A DNA stretch of 64,000 bases from Styela clava (taxonomy: Eukaryota > Chordata > Ascidiacea > Stolidobranchia > Styelidae): NCBI RefSeq assembly GCF_964204865.1, contig NC_135259.1, positions 7,264,974 to 7,328,973 of the forward strand, written 5' to 3'. Position 1 is the stretch's first letter; each line of letters begins with the position of its first letter. Positions 60,778-64,000 of this stretch are shown one piece after another. The notes beneath the pieces are model-generated. The model had not been told where the DNA came from. It did not search any database and was given only the letters and a program-made list of their open reading frames with translations. A program made the translations under genes and the position numbers.

Positions 60778-61190
60778 AGAGGTCGGCAATCTTCTGTCGT
60801 TCGCGGGCCAAAATAAAGCTTGCAAGTCATTGGCGGGCCGCACGTATTTTAGAAAGTTAAAAACCAAAGGAATGACCAATGAATCACATTTTTTCACCCA
60901 GAAATTTCAAGCAGTGCGCGAAGACTGATTATTTTAATATTTTCAGCGTCATTAAACCATTTGCGCTCAGCATCAACTTTTTTACGTTCTGTTGCCATTT
61001 CTCTAATTATAATCAATTATAGGCTCAATAAACGAGTGAATGTGAATTATATACTTGTTAGGTTATAGTATAATTTAGTTTCTCAAAACAAATTTTGACA
61101 CGTAAAGAATATATTCGTCAATAAAGCTGTTTTGTTAATATAATTCAGTGAAGCGTCGCGGGCCGAATCCGAATGTGGTTTGCCGACCCC
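60778..61190. mobile_element. Nonautonomous hAT element, family of 41221-41684
   Basis: Begins CAGAGGTCGGCAATCTTCTG and ends near GTTTGCCGACCCCAT, with GCGGGCC subterminal blocks and the same interior order as the 41221 copy. Confidence 0.75.
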
Positions 61191-61604
61191 ATATTTAAAC
61201 CCTCCAATGAAAGTTTGATCATTTTACTCTGTCGGTCGATATTTGTCTCATCACTGCATCTAGAAATCACTGATACATTTATGCATAGACCGAATTCGAT
61301 ATGAAAGTATCAAATATAATTGGCTTCATAACTGCAAACTCTGCCTTAACAACGAAACATTGCGATAATCCTAAGTGCTGAAAGAGCAACTCAAAAATAC
61401 GATTTCAATCCATTCCTTGCTAGTAGACGGTTAAAAAAGTATTCCATGGTTGCCGTAGTGTAGTATATTAGTCAACTTAAAGGCGAGCAACGATGAACAC
61501 AATTGAATTGATATGACAAGACATTTTAAATTCACGGGTCGGCCATGGATTGAGCGATGAGTGTTGCTCGGGAATTTTCTATTCTGAACCCCCTCCCTTA
61601 TAGA

Positions 61605-62733
61605 CAGGGTTGCCATACCGTGCTTATTTCTAAGATTTTTGCTTATTTTCCAGCCCGCGTCTTATAAAGTAACGATGTGCTTATTTTTCTAAGTAAAGTG
61701 CTTATTTTTGAGTCGCGTGCTTATTTGGTCTTAGAAACTTGGATGACCAATACTTGTTTTGCGTACAAAGCTTGCGTGGAAACGATGGACGAACTTTTTC
61801 TGTCAACAATGCGGTTTGCGGTATTTCCAGGCAAACTGTGACACACACAATAGTTGCTGCTAGTTTTTAGGAATACTGTTTTTAGGGACAAACTGCAATT
61901 TAGAGTAAGCGTAACCATGAGTTCTGTTTCGAACATGAAAAGAATTTTTTTTTATTAACTACTGCTATCGAGAAAGGTGGAAAACAGTAATCGGTGCCCA
62001 CAATACTACCATAAAAACACAAGAAGCATTGTGGGAAACCAAAGTATGAGGACTTTAGGTTAGAGGTCGGCCGCCTTCGGGCCATATCCGCCGCACGGAG
62101 TAAAATAATCCGGCCCACAGTGCTCACTTAAACCTACGGATCGTTGTTATGTTATTCTTGTTCTTCATTAATAATTCGTTTTCCAATCTTTATGAAAAAA
62201 AATCGCTTTTGTTTTCAATTACTTAACCAAAATAAAATTTTCCTTGCAAAGAACTAGGATTAGTGATAGACATTTAGAAAATTTTGATTTTATCTAGTGT
62301 GTCACCTAGTGTCGCATTAAATATTATTTGTAAATATTTTGTATAATAAGACGACTTGAGTCAACGAGTTGTCGGAGTGTTCGCTCGCTATTAAAGTCCG
62401 AAATTTGAATTTCTAATCTGTATGAATAATGTGGTTCATCAGCCACCCGTTCAGTTAAATTAACTTTCTTGAAAAAATATGTGCGGCCCGTCAAGATTCG
62501 TAACACTTGGCTTTGGCTCGGGAGCGACAAAAGTTGCCCACCCTTATCTTAGAGATTGCGTGTGGCAGTGACTTCGTCTCTTTCCATAGCTTTTTGCAAT
62601 TTTAGAGCTGCGTACAACGTAGTAGTATATATTTACGGTACAACCACGTTTGAAGCGACTTCTAATGATAAAAAGTGGGAGACCCGTGTATGATTTCACG
62701 CCTATTTTTGGCTCTGGGTAGATGGCAACCCTG
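61605..62733. mobile_element. Nonautonomous hAT element with exact 8-bp duplication
   Basis: Termini CAGGGTTGCCAT and (inverted) CAGGGTTGCCAT, flanked on both sides by CTTATAGA (61597-61604 and 62734-62741). A further hAT-like insert (about 62060-62550, GGCCGCC and GCGGCCCG ends) sits inside it. Confidence 0.88.
62060..62550. mobile_element. hAT-like insert inside 61605-62733
   Basis: The left end TTAGAGGTCGGCCGCC and the right end AAGTTGCCCACCCTTATC, with subterminal GGCCCAC and GCGGCCCG blocks, resemble the GGTCGGCAAC family. The exact limits are uncertain. Confidence 0.45.
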
Positions 62734-63732
62734 CTTATAGAAAACCATGGCTGCTGCGCCCTTAGTTATAGATAATGTTATATTTGAATCACTACCACAT
62801 TTTGAAACCACCGTCGTCAAATTTTATTAGTGATGGTAATGCTTCTTCACAGATACAAAATTAACCAAGTCAGTTTTCCAAGTGAAAGAATAGCTCGCGG
62901 AGCCCTGAGGCTCCGTAGGGAGCACTTATAGCAGTGGGGATCAACGCCCGACAAATAACTCATCTTCTCACCCTCAACGGATAGAAATACATCACTCAAA
63001 CCCTAAATATAAGCGGAATAACAGCGAATATTGTATAAAGATTGGTTCCACGTGTATCTTACAGCAAAGCATCCAAAATTCATTAAAAAAACAATACATT
63101 TTCCCGCCTATCAGCATTTTCATACATAAAATACAATTACAGATCAAGGCTAGAGGTAGAAAAATATCTTCGAGTTGCTGTCTCCCAAATTAAACCTCGA
63201 TTTGATATGTTGTGTATTATACACAAAGCTTATACTTTGCATTAGTCATAATAAACGCTATTATTCACAATTTTATGTAATAAGTTTCATATAATTTTGT
63301 GCAAGAAAAATGCTAGTGTCGACAATAGTCTTAAAATCGATAACTAATTACATGTTTACCAAATGCTTGGGTCGCGAGAAGTTGAAATTTTTTTTGGTCG
63401 CGCTAAAATGTAGTTGCGGACCCTTGCTGTAGGGTACGATGACGATAATGCGTCATGCCCTAAGGATACCAAAACCAGCATAAAAGCGACCATTCGTTAG
63501 GAGAGAAAAAGGGGATAACGATAGACAAGTAATTAACGAACTCGGGCTTGCAGTGAAACTTAGATTTAACAGTCATGACTTGAACTGATCTTTGTATTTG
63601 TAAATATACAATTGCAATACATGTATTCGGAACCAGGAGTATGTCTTCATAAGATCAGATCAGAGAGCAACAGAAATAGCCAGAAACAACCGCAAATACA
63701 AAAACAATAGCAAATACTCATTTGTTCCCTAA

Positions 63733-64000
63733 ACACTCAACTAGGAGTAATCGAACCTGTCCCTATCGATCACATGGTGCCACGAAATGGTTATATGCGC
63801 AAAGAAAAATGGTAAGCCTCGACGAACTGTTGATCTACAGCCCCTGAACAAGTTTGCTACTCGCGAAACACATCACACTTTATCACCTTTCTACCAAGCT
63901 CACCAGGTACCTCGTATCACAAAGAAGACAGTTTTCGATGCTTGGAGCGGCTACCATAGCCTACCCCTACGCAAAGATGACCGCCATCTAACAAGTTTCA
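63733..64000 (+). mobile_element. Gypsy-type reverse transcriptase, continuation
   Basis: It resumes as LGVIEPVPIDHM and, after a frameshift near 63808, continues in another frame with GKPRRTVDLQPLN and VFDAWSGYHSLPL, then DRHLTSF at the window edge. These are conserved early reverse-transcriptase blocks of Gypsy elements. Together with 56906-58381 it is one inactive copy. Confidence 0.85.

Larger units (their letters stand above)
58516..63426. mobile_element. 4.9-kb hAT element with nested insertions
   Basis: Termini CAGGGGTCCGCAACTAC and (inverted) CAAGGGTCCGCAACTAC, flanked by the exact 8-bp duplication CTGTAGGG (58508-58515 and 63427-63434). Subterminal GGTCGCGACCC and GGGTCGCGAG blocks resemble other hAT ends. 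A second internal inverted pair lies at about 59090-59115 and 62870-62905 (CCGCGAGCTATTC). No intact transposase was found; much of the interior is later insertions. Confidence 0.85.
58382..63732. mobile_element. 5.35-kb insertion splitting the Gypsy-type pol
   Basis: The 7-bp ACACTCA occurs once at each border (58375-58381 and 63733-63739). Removing the insert rejoins pol in frame at the start of the reverse transcriptase, so this is a real insertion. Its outer parts (58382-58507, 63435-63732) lack clear termini; most of it is the nested hAT element. Confidence 0.7.

Noticed and set aside
60396..60897. Pro-rich ORFs on the minus strand
   Set aside because: They are the same satellite read from the inverted arm.

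Overview
The window is AT-rich eukaryotic DNA with short GT-AG introns, vertebrate-like domain architectures and many small DNA transposons. An MDM2-type gene, a Tie-like ectodomain and an aminergic GPCR point to an invertebrate deuterostome, most likely an ascidian tunicate. That assignment is inference from gene content; no species marker was identified. Genes were built by hand from splice sites, and every exon junction in the four best models was checked for phase.

Layout. 91-6575 (-): the first ten coding exons and the start codon of an MDM2/MDM4 homologue (SWIB p53-binding domain, acidic region, RanBP2-type zinc finger); the RING end lies off the left edge. 7490-13590 (+), head-to-head with MDM2: a 13-exon, 626-residue Tie/TEK-like receptor ectodomain with one membrane span and a short tail, but no kinase. 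A candidate p53 response element lies between the two genes. 17961-21043 (+): a 7-exon biogenic-amine-type GPCR. 24247-27815 (+): an 8-exon tetraspanin.

28-49 kb is a duplicated block built around MOV10-type SF1 RNA helicases. Copy 1 (32123-34495) is an intact intronless ORF. Copy 2 (42178-44553) has an in-frame stop and a broken Walker A motif. A third copy of the upstream flank (about 46.9-48.65 kb) has no helicase. Between copies 1 and 2 lie 588-bp and about 103-bp tandem arrays. 53368-55436 (+) is a probable lipocalin gene with one unexplained frame break.

The right end is a nest of mobile elements. A decayed Ty3/Gypsy-type element (56906 onward, resuming at 63733) is split by a 5.35-kb insertion. 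That insertion holds a 4.9-kb hAT element, which in turn holds a foldback-like inverted repeat with 37-bp tandem units and further small hAT elements. Several insertions are delimited by exact 8-bp or 9-bp target-site duplications readable in the sequence.

There is no sign of bacterial, plastid or viral genome organisation, and no convincing tRNA, rRNA or CRISPR array was seen. The genes do not form a pathway; the only functional pairing suggested by position is MDM2 with the possible p53 site beside its promoter.
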